A stretch of DNA of 64,000 bases from Actinoplanes auranticolor (GTDB taxonomy: Bacteria > Actinomycetota > Actinomycetes > Mycobacteriales > Micromonosporaceae), in NCBI RefSeq assembly GCF_018332655.1, contig NZ_BOQL01000048.1:1-64000 (forward strand). The letters are read 5' to 3'. Every line of letters begins with the position of its first letter. The stretch's first letter is position 1. The notes under the pieces are model-generated. The model searched no databases, had not been told where the DNA came from, and was given only the letters and a program-made list of their open reading frames with translations. This document shows, one piece after another, positions 1-9,125 of this stretch. A program made the translations under genes and the position numbers.

Positions 1-69
1 GCAAGGCAGGACTACTGATCGTGTGCTCACCAGAGCGCAATGAGAGGTAACGGCACACGGAGGTGGATC

Positions 70-942
70 ATGGTGCGGGTGACCCGTCGACTCGCCCTCT
101 GGCAGGCAGATCTCGACGGCGGCGTGTGCGCCGCCCCGGAGGAATGCGTCGAGTTCCTGCGCGACCGCGAGAGCATCCCGCTGGTGCTCGAGCACCGCGA
201 ACACGGCGTCACGCCCGCCCGGCAGCTCTTCGAGACCTCGCTGAGCGAGGACGTCGAGTGGCAGTTCGGCGCCATCGTCTGGCCGCCGGACCTGCGCCCC
301 GGCGTGCTGGTCACCGTCTCCTGGCAGTCCGCCAAGGACGAGGTCGTGGTGCGGACCGTCCCCCTGGAAGAGCCGATGCGGGTCGACGGCGTGAACTACT
401 ACCACGAGTACGACCCCAGGGTGGTCACCCGCGAGTTCGACGCCGGTGAATCGAACCGCGGGCAGGTGCTGCGCGCGGTGCGCCGGCTGGGCCGGGTGTT
501 CTCCGACGGCAGCGCTGTGCTGGCCGAGGCGGGGCTGGCCGCGCACTGCGGGCTGGGCCGGGGAGCCCGCGGCTCGTTCCTGCTCCGCAACGCCGTCGAC
601 CAGCTGATCCGCGAGGGCTACCTGACCCGGGTGCCGGGCAGCGTCGACAAGGCGGGCTATCCGTCCTACCCCGCGGTCGAGGGTCAGAAGCCCGCCGAGA
701 TGCTGTTCTACGCGCCGCTGGTGGAGCCGGCGCCGTACCCGGGCGACCCGGACTTCGCCGAGGGCGAGGGTGCCGACCGCCGCGACCACTGGGTCAACGG
801 CTTCGTCCGCAAACTCCCGCCCGGCGCCCAGCCGTCGGAGAAGCAGGTGACGCTGCACGAGAAGGCGGTCGAGAGCGAGCAGGTCCCGGCCAGCCCGCTC
901 GCCCCCGGCTACACCTTCGTGAAGAAGCACCACCGCACCTGA
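70..942 (+). CDS. Conserved hypothetical protein, possible winged-helix segment
   Basis: A 290-residue soluble protein of unknown function. I chose the ATG at 70 because GGAGG lies 6 nt upstream; an in-frame ATG at 40 has no such site. No signal peptide or membrane segment is visible. Residues about 135-205 are helix-rich, with a basic Arg-Ala-Val-Arg-Arg-Leu-Gly helix and a following helix-turn-helix-like stretch that could be a winged-helix fold, but no family motif supports this firmly. The C-terminus is rich in Pro, Glu and Lys. It runs convergently into the formaldehyde dehydrogenase gene with a gap of 11 nt. Typical third-position GC bias supports it being a real gene; the function is not recognised. 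Confidence 0.7.
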   Translation: MVRVTRRLALWQADLDGGVCAAPEECVEFLRDRESIPLVLEHREHGVTPARQLFETSLSEDVEWQFGAIVWPPDLRPGVLVTVSWQSAKDEVVVRTVPLEEPMRVDGVNYYHEYDPRVVTREFDAGESNRGQVLRAVRRLGRVFSDGSAVLAEAGLAAHCGLGRGARGSFLLRNAVDQLIREGYLTRVPGSVDKAGYPSYPAVEGQKPAEMLFYAPLVEPAPYPGDPDFAEGEGADRRDHWVNGFVRKLPPGAQPSEKQVTLHEKAVESEQVPASPLAPGYTFVKKHHRT

Positions 943-953
943 GCACCCGGCGG

Positions 954-2201
954 TCAGCCGGCCCGGCTGCCGATCATGCCGTGCGGGTCGATGACGTACT
1001 TGCGGGCCGCGCCCTGGTCGAATTCCTGGTATCCGCGCGGGGCCTCGTCCAGGGGGATCGGGGTGGCGTTGACGTTCTTCGCGATCTGCACCCGGTCGTG
1101 CAGGATCGCCATCATCAGGGCGCGGTTGTACTTCATCACCGGGCACTGGCCGGTGACGAACGAGTGCGATTTGGCCCAGCCCAGGCCCAGCCGGATCGAC
1201 AGTGAGCCGTGTTTGGCCGCGTCGTCGACGCCGCCCGGGTCGCCGGTGACGTAGAGGCCGGGGACGCCGATCGCCCCGCCCGCCCGGGTCAGGTCCATCA
1301 GCGAGTTCAGGACCGTCGCCGGCATCTCGGTCTGCGCGTTCTGGCCGTGCCCGCGCGCCTCGAAGCCGACCGCGTCGACGGCCGAGTCGACCAGCGGCTG
1401 GCCGATCGCCGGCGCGTCGCGGCCGAGGATCTGCTGCACCTGTTCCACCGGGTCGCCCTGGGACACGTCGACCGTCTCGCAGCCGAAGCTGCGCGCCTGG
1501 GCCAGCCGTTCCTCGTTGAGGTCGCCGACGATGACCACGGCCGCGCCCAGCAGGAACGCCGAGGTGGCGGCGGCCAGGCCGACCGGGCCCGCGCCGGCGA
1601 TGTACACCGTCGAGCCGGTCGTCACGCCCGCGCTGACGCAGCCGTGGTAACCGGTGGGGAAGATATCGGTGAGCATGGCCAGGTCGAGGATCTTCTCCAT
1701 CGCCTGGTCCCGGTCGGGGAACTTCAGCAGGTTCCAGTCGGCGTACGGCACCATCACGTACTCGGCCTGCCCGCCGACCCAGCCGCCCATGTCGACGTAG
1801 CCGTACGCCGAGCCCGGCCGGTCCGGGTTGACGTTGAGGCAGACGCCGGTTGCGCGTTCCTTGCAGTTGCGGCACCGGCCGCAGGAGATGTTGAACGGCA
1901 CCGAGCAGATGTCGCCCACCTTGATGAACTCCACGTCCGGGCCGGTGTCGACGACCTCGCCGGTGATCTCGTGCCCGAGCACCAGCCCCTGCGGCGCGGT
2001 GGTGCGCCCCCGGACCATGTGCTGATCGCTGCCGCAGATGTTGGTGGCGACGGTCTTGAGGATCGCGCCGTGCGGGGTCCGGCGGCCGACGTTGGCCTTG
2101 TTGACGCCGGGGCCGTCCTTCATCTCGTACGTCGGGTAGTCGCCCTCACGGACCTCGACCTGGCCGGGACCCTGATAGACAACCGCTCTGTTGCCCGTCA
2201 T
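954..2201 (-). CDS. fdhA: Glutathione-independent formaldehyde dehydrogenase (zinc ADH family)
   Basis: A 416-residue zinc-dependent medium-chain dehydrogenase resembling the glutathione-independent formaldehyde dehydrogenase of Pseudomonas putida (about 398 residues), which oxidises formaldehyde with tightly bound NAD(H). Visible features are the catalytic zinc ligand in ICGSDQHMVRG followed by GHE, a structural-zinc cluster CGRCRNCKERATGVC, and a nucleotide-binding GAGPVGLAAA with the acidic end GDLNEERL. Start: ATG at 2201 is preferred (MTGNRAVVYQG matches the family N-terminus, GGAG upstream); the open frame extends 24 codons further with no family resemblance. It appears monocistronic, with the diguanylate cyclase gene ending 81 nt upstream on the same strand. 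Role: formaldehyde detoxification, inferred from family. Confidence 0.9.
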   Translation of the reverse strand: MTGNRAVVYQGPGQVEVREGDYPTYEMKDGPGVNKANVGRRTPHGAILKTVATNICGSDQHMVRGRTTAPQGLVLGHEITGEVVDTGPDVEFIKVGDICSVPFNISCGRCRNCKERATGVCLNVNPDRPGSAYGYVDMGGWVGGQAEYVMVPYADWNLLKFPDRDQAMEKILDLAMLTDIFPTGYHGCVSAGVTTGSTVYIAGAGPVGLAAATSAFLLGAAVVIVGDLNEERLAQARSFGCETVDVSQGDPVEQVQQILGRDAPAIGQPLVDSAVDAVGFEARGHGQNAQTEMPATVLNSLMDLTRAGGAIGVPGLYVTGDPGGVDDAAKHGSLSIRLGLGWAKSHSFVTGQCPVMKYNRALMMAILHDRVQIAKNVNATPIPLDEAPRGYQEFDQGAARKYVIDPHGMIGSRAG

Positions 2202-2282
2202 CTCGTTGTGCTCCGTTTCTGCTCGCCCTCGCCTGTGGGCCGGACCTCCCATGTTTCTCGCGTCGCAGGTCAAAAAGAACCA

Positions 2283-3728
2283 TCAATATGTACGAGCCAT
2301 GCCGATAGTCGCATCAGGCGCATACGCGGCGCTCTTCTCCCGGTACATGGTCGCGTCGGCCGCGGCCAGCAGGGCGTCCGACGTGGGGTGCTCGAGGTCC
2401 GCCGCCGAGGCGTGCCCGACGCTGACGCCGATCCGCAGGTCGTGCCCGTCGTAGTGCAGCGGGGCGGTGACGGCGTCGCGGAGGCGCTCGGTGACGGCGG
2501 TGGCGTCGTCGACCGCGGCGGAGACCACCACGAACTCGTCGCCGCCCAGCCGGGCCACCGTGTCGGTGTCCCGTACCGTCGCGCGCAGCCGCCGGGCCAC
2601 CTCGGTGAGCACGAAGTCGCCGGCCGCGTGCCCGTACCGGTCGTTGACGGGCTTGAAGCCGTTGAGATCGAGGAAATGCACCACCGGGCCGTCGCCGGCC
2701 CGCTGCCGCAGCGCGGCGGTCAGCCGGACGTGCAGCTCCTGCCGGTTGACCAGCCCGGTGAGCTGGTCGTGGGTGGCCCGGTGAGCCAGCACCGCGCGCA
2801 CCCGCTCCTGCTCGCGGAGCACCAGGGTGAACCGGATGAGCACGATGACGGTGAGCATGACCATGGCGCTGAGCATGGTGACCCGCTGGATCGCCTGGTC
2901 GTCGAGCCGGACGTCGTTGATCACCGGAAGCGCCAGCAGCGAGACGCCCAGGAACACCACCCGGGCCGGGTGCGGGCGCTGGGCGTCGGCCTTGACCGCG
3001 CCGGCGGGCTCGTCCGTGTCGCGGTGCCAGAGGGCGGCGGCCAGCAACCCGTTCGCCAGCAGCAGCACGCTGTCGAGCTGGGCGGTGTCGAAGTCCGGGA
3101 AGACCGGCGACACCGCCGAGATCGTCACGTCGCCGGCGAAGGTGACGATCAGGGCCGCGATCAGGTACCGGGTCGAGGCAGTGCGCTCGCCGGGGGAGAG
3201 CACCACCAGCGCGCCCGCCGCGAACAGCAGCACGTCGCCGAACGGGTAGAAGACGCTGAACAGCACGGCGAGCGACATCGTGTTGCCGGTGACCTCGGGC
3301 GCCACCATGAACTGCCAGAACAGGGCGGCCACCACGGTGGCCATGGCGAGCACGTCGAGGGCGGCCTCGCGGAGCCGGCCGGGCGCCCGCACCCGGACCG
3401 TCAGCACCAGGCCGGCCGCCAGCAGCGGATAGCCGAGCACCCACAGCACGTCCGGCGGGGACACGTCGCCCAGCTCACCGAGGCGCCAGGCCAGCAACGA
3501 GTACAGCAGGTCGCCGCCGAGCCAGGCGGTCAGCGTGCCGGCCATCAGCGCGTGGGCGGTCCGGGCGCGGCCGGTCCGCCCGCGCATGCCCAGCCAGGCC
3601 AGCACCACGAAGAAGCCGAAGGCGATCGTGTACGTGACCTGGGCCGTCATCGACCCCGGCAGCAGCACCGTGGGCAGCCCCAGGAGCACGGCGAGTACGG
3701 GTACGGCCCCGGCGGGCAGACGCTTCAC
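2283..3728 (-). CDS. Membrane-anchored diguanylate cyclase (GGDEF)
   Basis: A 481-residue protein with about eight to ten hydrophobic helices (residues about 10-300) followed by a GGDEF domain (about 315-475). The domain shows the LTGLVNRQEL entry motif, the active-site loop RLGGDEFVVV and, five residues upstream of it, an RDTD I-site (RxxD), so it should make c-di-GMP from two GTP and be subject to product inhibition. No EAL or receiver domain is present. The N-terminal membrane block may act as a sensor; its ligand cannot be read from sequence. The start is a GTG at 3728 with no clear Shine-Dalgarno, so the start is uncertain. It lies 81 nt downstream of the mannonate dehydratase gene on the same strand, beyond the end of that operon. 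Confidence 0.88.
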   Translation of the reverse strand: MKRLPAGAVPVLAVLLGLPTVLLPGSMTAQVTYTIAFGFFVVLAWLGMRGRTGRARTAHALMAGTLTAWLGGDLLYSLLAWRLGELGDVSPPDVLWVLGYPLLAAGLVLTVRVRAPGRLREAALDVLAMATVVAALFWQFMVAPEVTGNTMSLAVLFSVFYPFGDVLLFAAGALVVLSPGERTASTRYLIAALIVTFAGDVTISAVSPVFPDFDTAQLDSVLLLANGLLAAALWHRDTDEPAGAVKADAQRPHPARVVFLGVSLLALPVINDVRLDDQAIQRVTMLSAMVMLTVIVLIRFTLVLREQERVRAVLAHRATHDQLTGLVNRQELHVRLTAALRQRAGDGPVVHFLDLNGFKPVNDRYGHAAGDFVLTEVARRLRATVRDTDTVARLGGDEFVVVSAAVDDATAVTERLRDAVTAPLHYDGHDLRIGVSVGHASAADLEHPTSDALLAAADATMYREKSAAYAPDATIGMARTY

Positions 3729-3809
3729 AGAACGCTGATCGGCCGCGAGCCTCGCGGGAGAAGCACTGGGCCGGGCGGGCCGGGGAGCAGTCCGGTTGCG
3801 ATCGGGGAA

Positions 3810-5018
3810 TCACCAGCTGTGCAGGGTGCCGTCCTCGAGCCGGTTGACCGGCAGGGAGGCCGGGCGGTACGGGTACCGCGCCGCGAGCTCCTCGTCGATG
3901 TCCACGCCCAGACCCGGCTCCTCCGACGGGTGCAGATAACCGTCGGCGAAGCGGTAGGTGTGCGGGAACACCGCGTCCGTCTCGGCGCTGTGCGGCATGT
4001 ACTCCTGCAGGCCGAAGTTGGGGATGCTGAGGTCGAGGTGCAGCGCCGCGGCCAGGCACACCGGCGACAGATCGGTCGCGCCGTGCGAGCCGCTGCGGAC
4101 GTGATGGAGATCGGCCAGGTCGAAGATGCGGCGCAGATGGGTGATCCCGCCGGCGTGCACGACGCTGGTACGGATGTAGTCGATGAGCTGTTCGGTGATC
4201 AGCTGCCGGCAGTCCCAGATGCTGTTGAAGACCTCACCGACCGCGAGCGGGGTGGTGGTGTGCTGCCGGATCAGCCGGTAACCCTCCGGCAGCTCGGCCG
4301 GGACCGGGTCCTCCAGCCAGGTCAGCCCGTACGGCTCCAGCGCCCGGCCCAGCCCGGCCGCCTCGATCGGGGTGAGCCGGTGGTGGGCGTCGTGCAGCAG
4401 GCGCAGCTCGGAACCGAACTCGGCGCGGACCCGCTCGAAGACCCCCGGCACGTGCGCCAGGTAGCGGCGGGTCGACCACACCGCCTCGGTGGGCAGTGCG
4501 GACCCGGCCGGCTCGTAGGTGCGCGGGTCCGCGGTCACGCCGTACGTGCCGGTGAGGCCGGGCACCCCGGTCTGCACCCGGACCGCCCGGTAGCCCGCGC
4601 CGACGAGCCGGGCCACGTCGGTCAGCACGTCGTCGGTGGTCTCCGCGGCGGCGTGGCCGTAGACGGTCACACCGTCGCGGCTGCGCCCGCCGAGCAGCTG
4701 GTACACCGGCAGCCCGGCGACCTTGCCCTTGATGTCCCACAGCGCGGTGTCCACGGCGGCGATCGCGCTCATCGTCACCGGCCCGCGCCGCCAGTACGCC
4801 CCCTTGTACAGCAGCTGCCAGGTGTCCTCGATCCGCGCGGGGTCCCGGCCCAGCAGCAGCGGCACCACGTGCTCGCCCAGATAGGCGGCGACGGCCTGCT
4901 CGCGCCCGTTCAGCGTGGCGTCGCCGACGCCGGTCACGCCGTCGTCGGTGACCAGCTTCAGCGTCACGAAATTGCGGCCGGGCGACGTCACGATCACCCG
5001 GGCCCCGGCGATGCGCAT
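3810..5018 (-). CDS. D-mannonate dehydratase (enolase superfamily, ManD/RspA type)
   Basis: A 402-residue enolase-superfamily protein, the same length as the characterised Novosphingobium ManD. It keeps that enzyme's key residues at the same numbers: Arg147, Tyr159, metal ligands Asp210, Glu236 and Glu262, and His212 (in HDAHHR, WLEDP and VGEVFNS). The expected reaction is dehydration of D-mannonate to 2-keto-3-deoxy-D-gluconate; some family members act on D-gluconate at low rate, so the substrate is not certain. It is the last gene of the LacI-ABC operon; its start is one base after the stop of the second permease, so translation is probably coupled. The context points to an imported hexonate or hexuronate-derived acid sugar as the operon's substrate. 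Confidence 0.9.
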   Translation of the reverse strand: MRIAGARVIVTSPGRNFVTLKLVTDDGVTGVGDATLNGREQAVAAYLGEHVVPLLLGRDPARIEDTWQLLYKGAYWRRGPVTMSAIAAVDTALWDIKGKVAGLPVYQLLGGRSRDGVTVYGHAAAETTDDVLTDVARLVGAGYRAVRVQTGVPGLTGTYGVTADPRTYEPAGSALPTEAVWSTRRYLAHVPGVFERVRAEFGSELRLLHDAHHRLTPIEAAGLGRALEPYGLTWLEDPVPAELPEGYRLIRQHTTTPLAVGEVFNSIWDCRQLITEQLIDYIRTSVVHAGGITHLRRIFDLADLHHVRSGSHGATDLSPVCLAAALHLDLSIPNFGLQEYMPHSAETDAVFPHTYRFADGYLHPSEEPGLGVDIDEELAARYPYRPASLPVNRLEDGTLHSW

Positions 5019-5019
5019 C

Positions 5020-5859
5020 TCAGTCCCCCTCGTCGCGGACCCGGGCGACCAGCTGCGTCGGGTTGACGAAGCGCAGCGCCAGCACGAGCAGCACCAGCAT
5101 CATCGACGTGTAGATCACCGCCATCGCGTCGATCGACTGCTGGGCCCGGATCCCGGCGGCCGACATCGAGTAGTACAGGGCGACGACCAGCGTCTGTGAG
5201 TCCGGTCCGGCGGTCAGGAAGGTCAGCTCGAACATGCCCACCGTCCGCACCAGCACCAGGATCGAGGCGGCCAGGATGCCGGGCACCAGCAGCGGCGCCA
5301 GGATCCGGGTGAAGACCTGCCGGGTGCCGGCGCCGCACATCCGCGCCGCCCGTTCCACGGCCGGGTCGATCTGCTCGATGAACGGCGTCATGGTCAGGAT
5401 CACGAACGGCACCGACGGCACCAGGTTGGCCAGCACGACGCCGGAGAGGTTGCCGGCGAACCCGTACTTGTAGAGCACGGTGGCCAGCGGGATGCCGTAG
5501 GTGATCGGCGGCATCAGGATCGGCAGCAGGAACAGCAGGTAGAGCAGCCGGCGCCCGGGGAAGCTGCGGCGGGCCAGCACGTACGCGGCCGGCACCCCGA
5601 TCAGCACCGAGATGCCGACCACCAGCACCGACACCTCCAGGGTCACGATCAGCACCGGCAGCAGGGTGAACTCGTCCCAGGACTGGGCGTACCACTTCGG
5701 GGTCCAGCCCACCGGCAGCCAGGTGTCGAACCACTGGGTGCCGAACGAGCTCACCACCACCGAGCCGATGACCCCGGCCAGGAAGATGAAGAAGGCGAGC
5801 ACCACGCCCCAGACGAGCCACGCCATCGGGGTGGCCACGACCGGTCGCCGGGCGGCCAT
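5020..5859 (-). CDS. ABC transporter permease, second subunit
   Basis: A 279-residue inner-membrane permease of the spermidine/putrescine-iron type (PotC/CysW-like fold), with about six transmembrane helices and the EAA-type loop ERAARMCGAGTRQVFTRILAPLL at about residues 170-192 that docks on the ATPase. The start ATG shares its A with the TGA stop of the upstream permease (TGATG), a coupled arrangement. Together with the other permease, the ATPase and the lipoprotein it forms a complete importer, probably for the acid-sugar substrate of the ManD enzyme encoded next. Confidence 0.9.
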   Translation of the reverse strand: MAARRPVVATPMAWLVWGVVLAFFIFLAGVIGSVVVSSFGTQWFDTWLPVGWTPKWYAQSWDEFTLLPVLIVTLEVSVLVVGISVLIGVPAAYVLARRSFPGRRLLYLLFLLPILMPPITYGIPLATVLYKYGFAGNLSGVVLANLVPSVPFVILTMTPFIEQIDPAVERAARMCGAGTRQVFTRILAPLLVPGILAASILVLVRTVGMFELTFLTAGPDSQTLVVALYYSMSAAGIRAQQSIDAMAVIYTSMMLVLLVLALRFVNPTQLVARVRDEGD

Positions 5860-6767
5860 CAGCCTTTGCCTCCCGCCGTGGATCCGGTGTAGAGCAGCGC
5901 CCGCCAGCCGAGCACCGCGGCGATGACCAGCAGCTCGACCACGCCCATCAGCACGGCGACCGCGGAGGCGAGCGGATAGTCGTAGCGCACGTACGCGGCG
6001 TCGTAGGCGGCGATCGACATCACCCGGGTCGTGCCGGACGGGTCACCCACCAGCACCGCCGACGGGAAGACGCTGAACGCCAGCACGAAGGTCAGGCAGA
6101 ACGTGGTGGCCAGCCCGGGCGCGAGCAGCGGCAGCGTGATCCGCCGGAAACGCTGCCAGCGGCCGGCGCCGAGGGTCGCCGCGGCCCGTTCCAGGGTGGG
6201 GTCGATGCCCGACAGGTACGACAGCACCAGCAGGAAGGCGAACGGGAAACCGGTGATCACCAGCGAGAAGAAGACACCCCAGTAGTTGTTGGTGAGCCGC
6301 ACCGGCGCGTCCGCCAGGCCGGAGCTCAGCAGGGTCCGGTTGAACCAGCCGGTCGGGCCGAGGAAGTTGAGCAGGCCCTGGGCGGTCAGCACCGTGCCGA
6401 GCGTGATCGGCACGACCAGCAGGGTGGTCAGCAACCGCTTGCCGCGGAACCGGCCCCGCATCCGGTACGCGATCGGCACCGACGCCAGCACGTTCAGCAG
6501 CGCCGCCGGCAGCGACAGCTGCAACGTGGTGAGGATCGTGTCGCGCAGATACGCATCGGTGAAGAACTCCCGGTACGCCCCCAGCGCCCCGCCCTCCGTC
6601 GGCTGGAAGGACAGGCCCACGCCGTACAGGAAGGGGTAGATGAAGAGGATGAGCACGAACAGGGCGGCCGGGATCAGCAGCAGCAACTGCCGGTCGATGC
6701 CGCGCTCGGCGAGCCGGTGCCGCAGCGCCGGCCGGGCCCCGCCCGTGGCGGCGTTGATCGCGGTCAT
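5859..6767 (-). CDS. ABC transporter permease, first subunit
   Basis: A 302-residue membrane permease with a first helix at about residues 30-50 and about six helices in total. The coupling loop LERAAATLGAGRWQRFRRIT occupies about residues 195-215. The start overlaps the ATPase stop by 4 nt (ATGA), and its own stop overlaps the start of the next permease, so the importer genes are translationally chained. It resembles PotB/AfuB-like permeases of the 2-permease class. Substrate assignment rests on context with ManD, not on the protein itself. Confidence 0.9.
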   Translation of the reverse strand: MTAINAATGGARPALRHRLAERGIDRQLLLLIPAALFVLILFIYPFLYGVGLSFQPTEGGALGAYREFFTDAYLRDTILTTLQLSLPAALLNVLASVPIAYRMRGRFRGKRLLTTLLVVPITLGTVLTAQGLLNFLGPTGWFNRTLLSSGLADAPVRLTNNYWGVFFSLVITGFPFAFLLVLSYLSGIDPTLERAAATLGAGRWQRFRRITLPLLAPGLATTFCLTFVLAFSVFPSAVLVGDPSGTTRVMSIAAYDAAYVRYDYPLASAVAVLMGVVELLVIAAVLGWRALLYTGSTAGGKG

Positions 6768-7873
6768 CGCGCGTCCGCGGGGAAGACCAGCAGCCGGCGC
6801 GGCTCCACGGTGACGGTGATCCGGTCGCCGACCGCGGGCCGGTCGACCGCGCGCAGGTTCAGCGGGATACCGCCGTCGGTGCGCGCCTCGACCGCCACCT
6901 CGCGGCCCTGGTACTCCACGACCTCGACGGTGGCCGGCACCCCCGTGCTGCCGGCCGGTCCGATCCGCAGATCCTCCGGTCGGATCCCGGCGATCACCTC
7001 GCTGCCCGGCGCCGGGTCGCCGACCGGCGTGCCGGTCAGCTCCTGGCCCTCGATCTCCACGGTGATGCCCGCTCCCTGCCGCGCGCCGGCCCGCACCGGC
7101 AGCAGGTTGCGGTAGCCCATGAAGTCGGCGACGTGCCAGTTGGCCGGCTCGGTGTGCAGCTCCTCCGGCGTGCCGATCTGCTGGACCCGGCCCGCGCGCA
7201 GCACCACCAGGCGGTCGGCCAGCGACAGCGCCTCCTCCTGGTCGTGGGTGACGTAGACCGTGGTCAGCCCGAGCGACTGGTGCAGCCGGCGGATCTCCGT
7301 ACGCATCTCCAGCCGCAGCTTCGCGTCCAGATTGGACAGCGGCTCGTCCATCAGCACCAGGGACGGCTCCAGCACGACCGCGCGGGCGATCGCCACCCGC
7401 TGCTGCTGACCGCCGGAGAGCTGACCGGGCAGCTTGCCGGCGTGCTCCTCGAGGTGCACCAGCCGCAGCGCCTCGTCCACCCGGCGGCGGATCTCGGCCC
7501 GCGGTACCCGCCGCATCTGCAGGCCGAAGGCGATGTTCTTGCGGACCGGCAGGTGCGGGAAGAGCGCGTAGTTCTGGAACACCATGCCGAAGCCGCGCCG
7601 CTCCGGCGGCAGCACGTCCAGGCGGGTCTCGTCCTGCCAGATGCTGCCGCGGGTCAGCGGCAGCAGCCCGGCGAGGCAGTTCAGGGCCGTCGACTTGCCG
7701 CAGCCGGACGGGCCGAGCAGCGCGATGAACTCACCCCGCCGGATGGTCAGGTCGAGGTCGGCCAGCGCCGCCTGCCCGCCGAAGCTGCGGCTGACCCCGT
7801 CCAGGCGCAACGTCTCGAAGTGGCCCGGACGCGTCGCCGGCGTGCTCGCCCGGCTCGTCGCCGCGGCCGTCAT
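6764..7873 (-). CDS. ABC transporter ATP-binding protein with TOBE domain
   Basis: A 369-residue ATPase of the MalK/PotA class. Visible are Walker A GPSGCGKST, the Q-loop, the signature LSGGQQQR, Walker B LVLMDEPLSNLD and the switch histidine in YVTHDQEEAL, followed by a C-terminal TOBE-like region of about 110 residues. The start ATG at 7873 is chosen (GAGG just upstream, family-like N-terminus); the open frame extends 35 codons further into the end of the binding-protein gene, which is unlikely to be translated. It lies 10 nt after the binding-protein stop. It energises the importer formed with the two permeases and the lipoprotein. Confidence 0.92.
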   Translation of the reverse strand: MTAAATSRASTPATRPGHFETLRLDGVSRSFGGQAALADLDLTIRRGEFIALLGPSGCGKSTALNCLAGLLPLTRGSIWQDETRLDVLPPERRGFGMVFQNYALFPHLPVRKNIAFGLQMRRVPRAEIRRRVDEALRLVHLEEHAGKLPGQLSGGQQQRVAIARAVVLEPSLVLMDEPLSNLDAKLRLEMRTEIRRLHQSLGLTTVYVTHDQEEALSLADRLVVLRAGRVQQIGTPEELHTEPANWHVADFMGYRNLLPVRAGARQGAGITVEIEGQELTGTPVGDPAPGSEVIAGIRPEDLRIGPAGSTGVPATVEVVEYQGREVAVEARTDGGIPLNLRAVDRPAVGDRITVTVEPRRLLVFPADAR

Positions 7874-7883
7874 GATGCCTCGC

Positions 7884-9098
7884 TCACTTGGCCACCTTCG
7901 CGCCGCCGATCTCGCGGTCCCACCGATCGAAGGCGGCGACCAGTTGCTTGGAACCCAGGGGCACCTCGAGCGGGGCACCGGCGATCAGGCCGGCGTACTC
8001 CGGGCGCCCGAACTCCTCGATCGCGGCCCGGCTGTCCGCCGGTGCCATCGCCAGGTCGACGTCCTTGATCGCCGGGCCCGGGTAGAAGTAGCCCTTGTCG
8101 TACGCCTTGGCCTGCTGCTCCTTGGTGAGCATGTGGGCGAGCAGCAACAGGATGGCCGACTGCTTGTCGGTCGAGACGCCCTTGGGGACGACGGCGTAGT
8201 GCGCGTCGGTCACCCAGTGGAAGCCCTCCAGAGTGCCGATCGCCGCTTCCTTGGGCACGGTGCCCAGCACCCGCGGGTTGATGTCCCACCCGGTCGTCGA
8301 CACGATGATCTTCGCCGAGCCGTTGGCCAGATTCTTCATCGTCTCGCCCGTGCTCGACGGGTAGAGCGTCACGTACTTGTTCAGCTCGGCCAGGTAGGCC
8401 CAGGTCTTGTCCCAGCCGCCGGTCGGGTCCTTGGGATCGGAGTCGCCGAGCAGATAGGGCAGGCCCATCAGGAAGGTACGGCCGGGACCGGAGTTCGACG
8501 GCCGGGCGTACTGGACCGCGCCCGGGTTGGCCTTGGCGTAGGCCAGCAGCTCCTGGGCCGACTTCGGCGGGTCGGGCACCTTGGCGGGCAGGTACTCGAT
8601 CAGCGGGCCGGACGGGTAGTAGGTGACGGTCACCCCGGAATCCCCGGCCAGCTGCTGCATGGCCGCGGCCCCGGGCAGATACTGCTGTACGCCGGGCAGC
8701 CGGTCCCGGTACTTGGTCAGCAGCGGATTCCACAGGCCCTGCTCGATGCCGGCGGAGAGCCCGTCCACACCGGTCAGCACCAGGTCGATGTCGACCCGGT
8801 CGGCGTTCTGCTGGGCCTTGACCTTGCCGACCAGCTCCGGTGCCGGCGACTTGGAGTACGTCACCTTGCTCACCACGCCGGAGTTCTTGCTGACGAAGTC
8901 GTCGATCATGCCCTGGGTGAGCTGGAGGTTGCCGGCCACGTCCAGGACGTTGAGGGTCACCGCCTTGCCCGGCTTGGCCGGCACCTCCCCGTCGGTGTCC
9001 TGGGCGGAGCCGCCGGTATCGGGGGCGCTGCACGCGGTCAGCAGCAGCAGGGCCGCGGTCGCGGCGGTGACAGCGCGTCTACGAGCGAGTGGTGGCAT
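7884..9098 (-). CDS. ABC transporter substrate-binding lipoprotein
   Basis: A 404-residue extracellular solute-binding protein. The N-terminus has a basic Arg-Arg-Arg patch, a hydrophobic core and a lipobox ending in Cys23 (LLTAC), so it should be lipid-anchored outside the membrane. The body resembles the PotD/IdiA-type class of binding proteins, matching the two-permease architecture. It is the first transport gene after the LacI regulator, with only 27 nt between them, so the regulator and the transport genes are probably one transcript. Ligand inferred from ManD: an acid sugar such as mannonate or a uronate, not established. Confidence 0.9.
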   Translation of the reverse strand: MPPLARRRAVTAATAALLLLTACSAPDTGGSAQDTDGEVPAKPGKAVTLNVLDVAGNLQLTQGMIDDFVSKNSGVVSKVTYSKSPAPELVGKVKAQQNADRVDIDLVLTGVDGLSAGIEQGLWNPLLTKYRDRLPGVQQYLPGAAAMQQLAGDSGVTVTYYPSGPLIEYLPAKVPDPPKSAQELLAYAKANPGAVQYARPSNSGPGRTFLMGLPYLLGDSDPKDPTGGWDKTWAYLAELNKYVTLYPSSTGETMKNLANGSAKIIVSTTGWDINPRVLGTVPKEAAIGTLEGFHWVTDAHYAVVPKGVSTDKQSAILLLLAHMLTKEQQAKAYDKGYFYPGPAIKDVDLAMAPADSRAAIEEFGRPEYAGLIAGAPLEVPLGSKQLVAAFDRWDREIGGAKVAK

Positions 9099-9125
9099 CG
9101 GAAGCCTTCCTCGAGGAGATGAGTC

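Noticed and set aside
1209..5066. Very long plus-strand open frame over FdhA, GGDEF and ManD genes
   Set aside because: It is antisense to well-supported genes, is low-complexity His/Arg/Gly-rich, and has no domain; a shadow of high GC.
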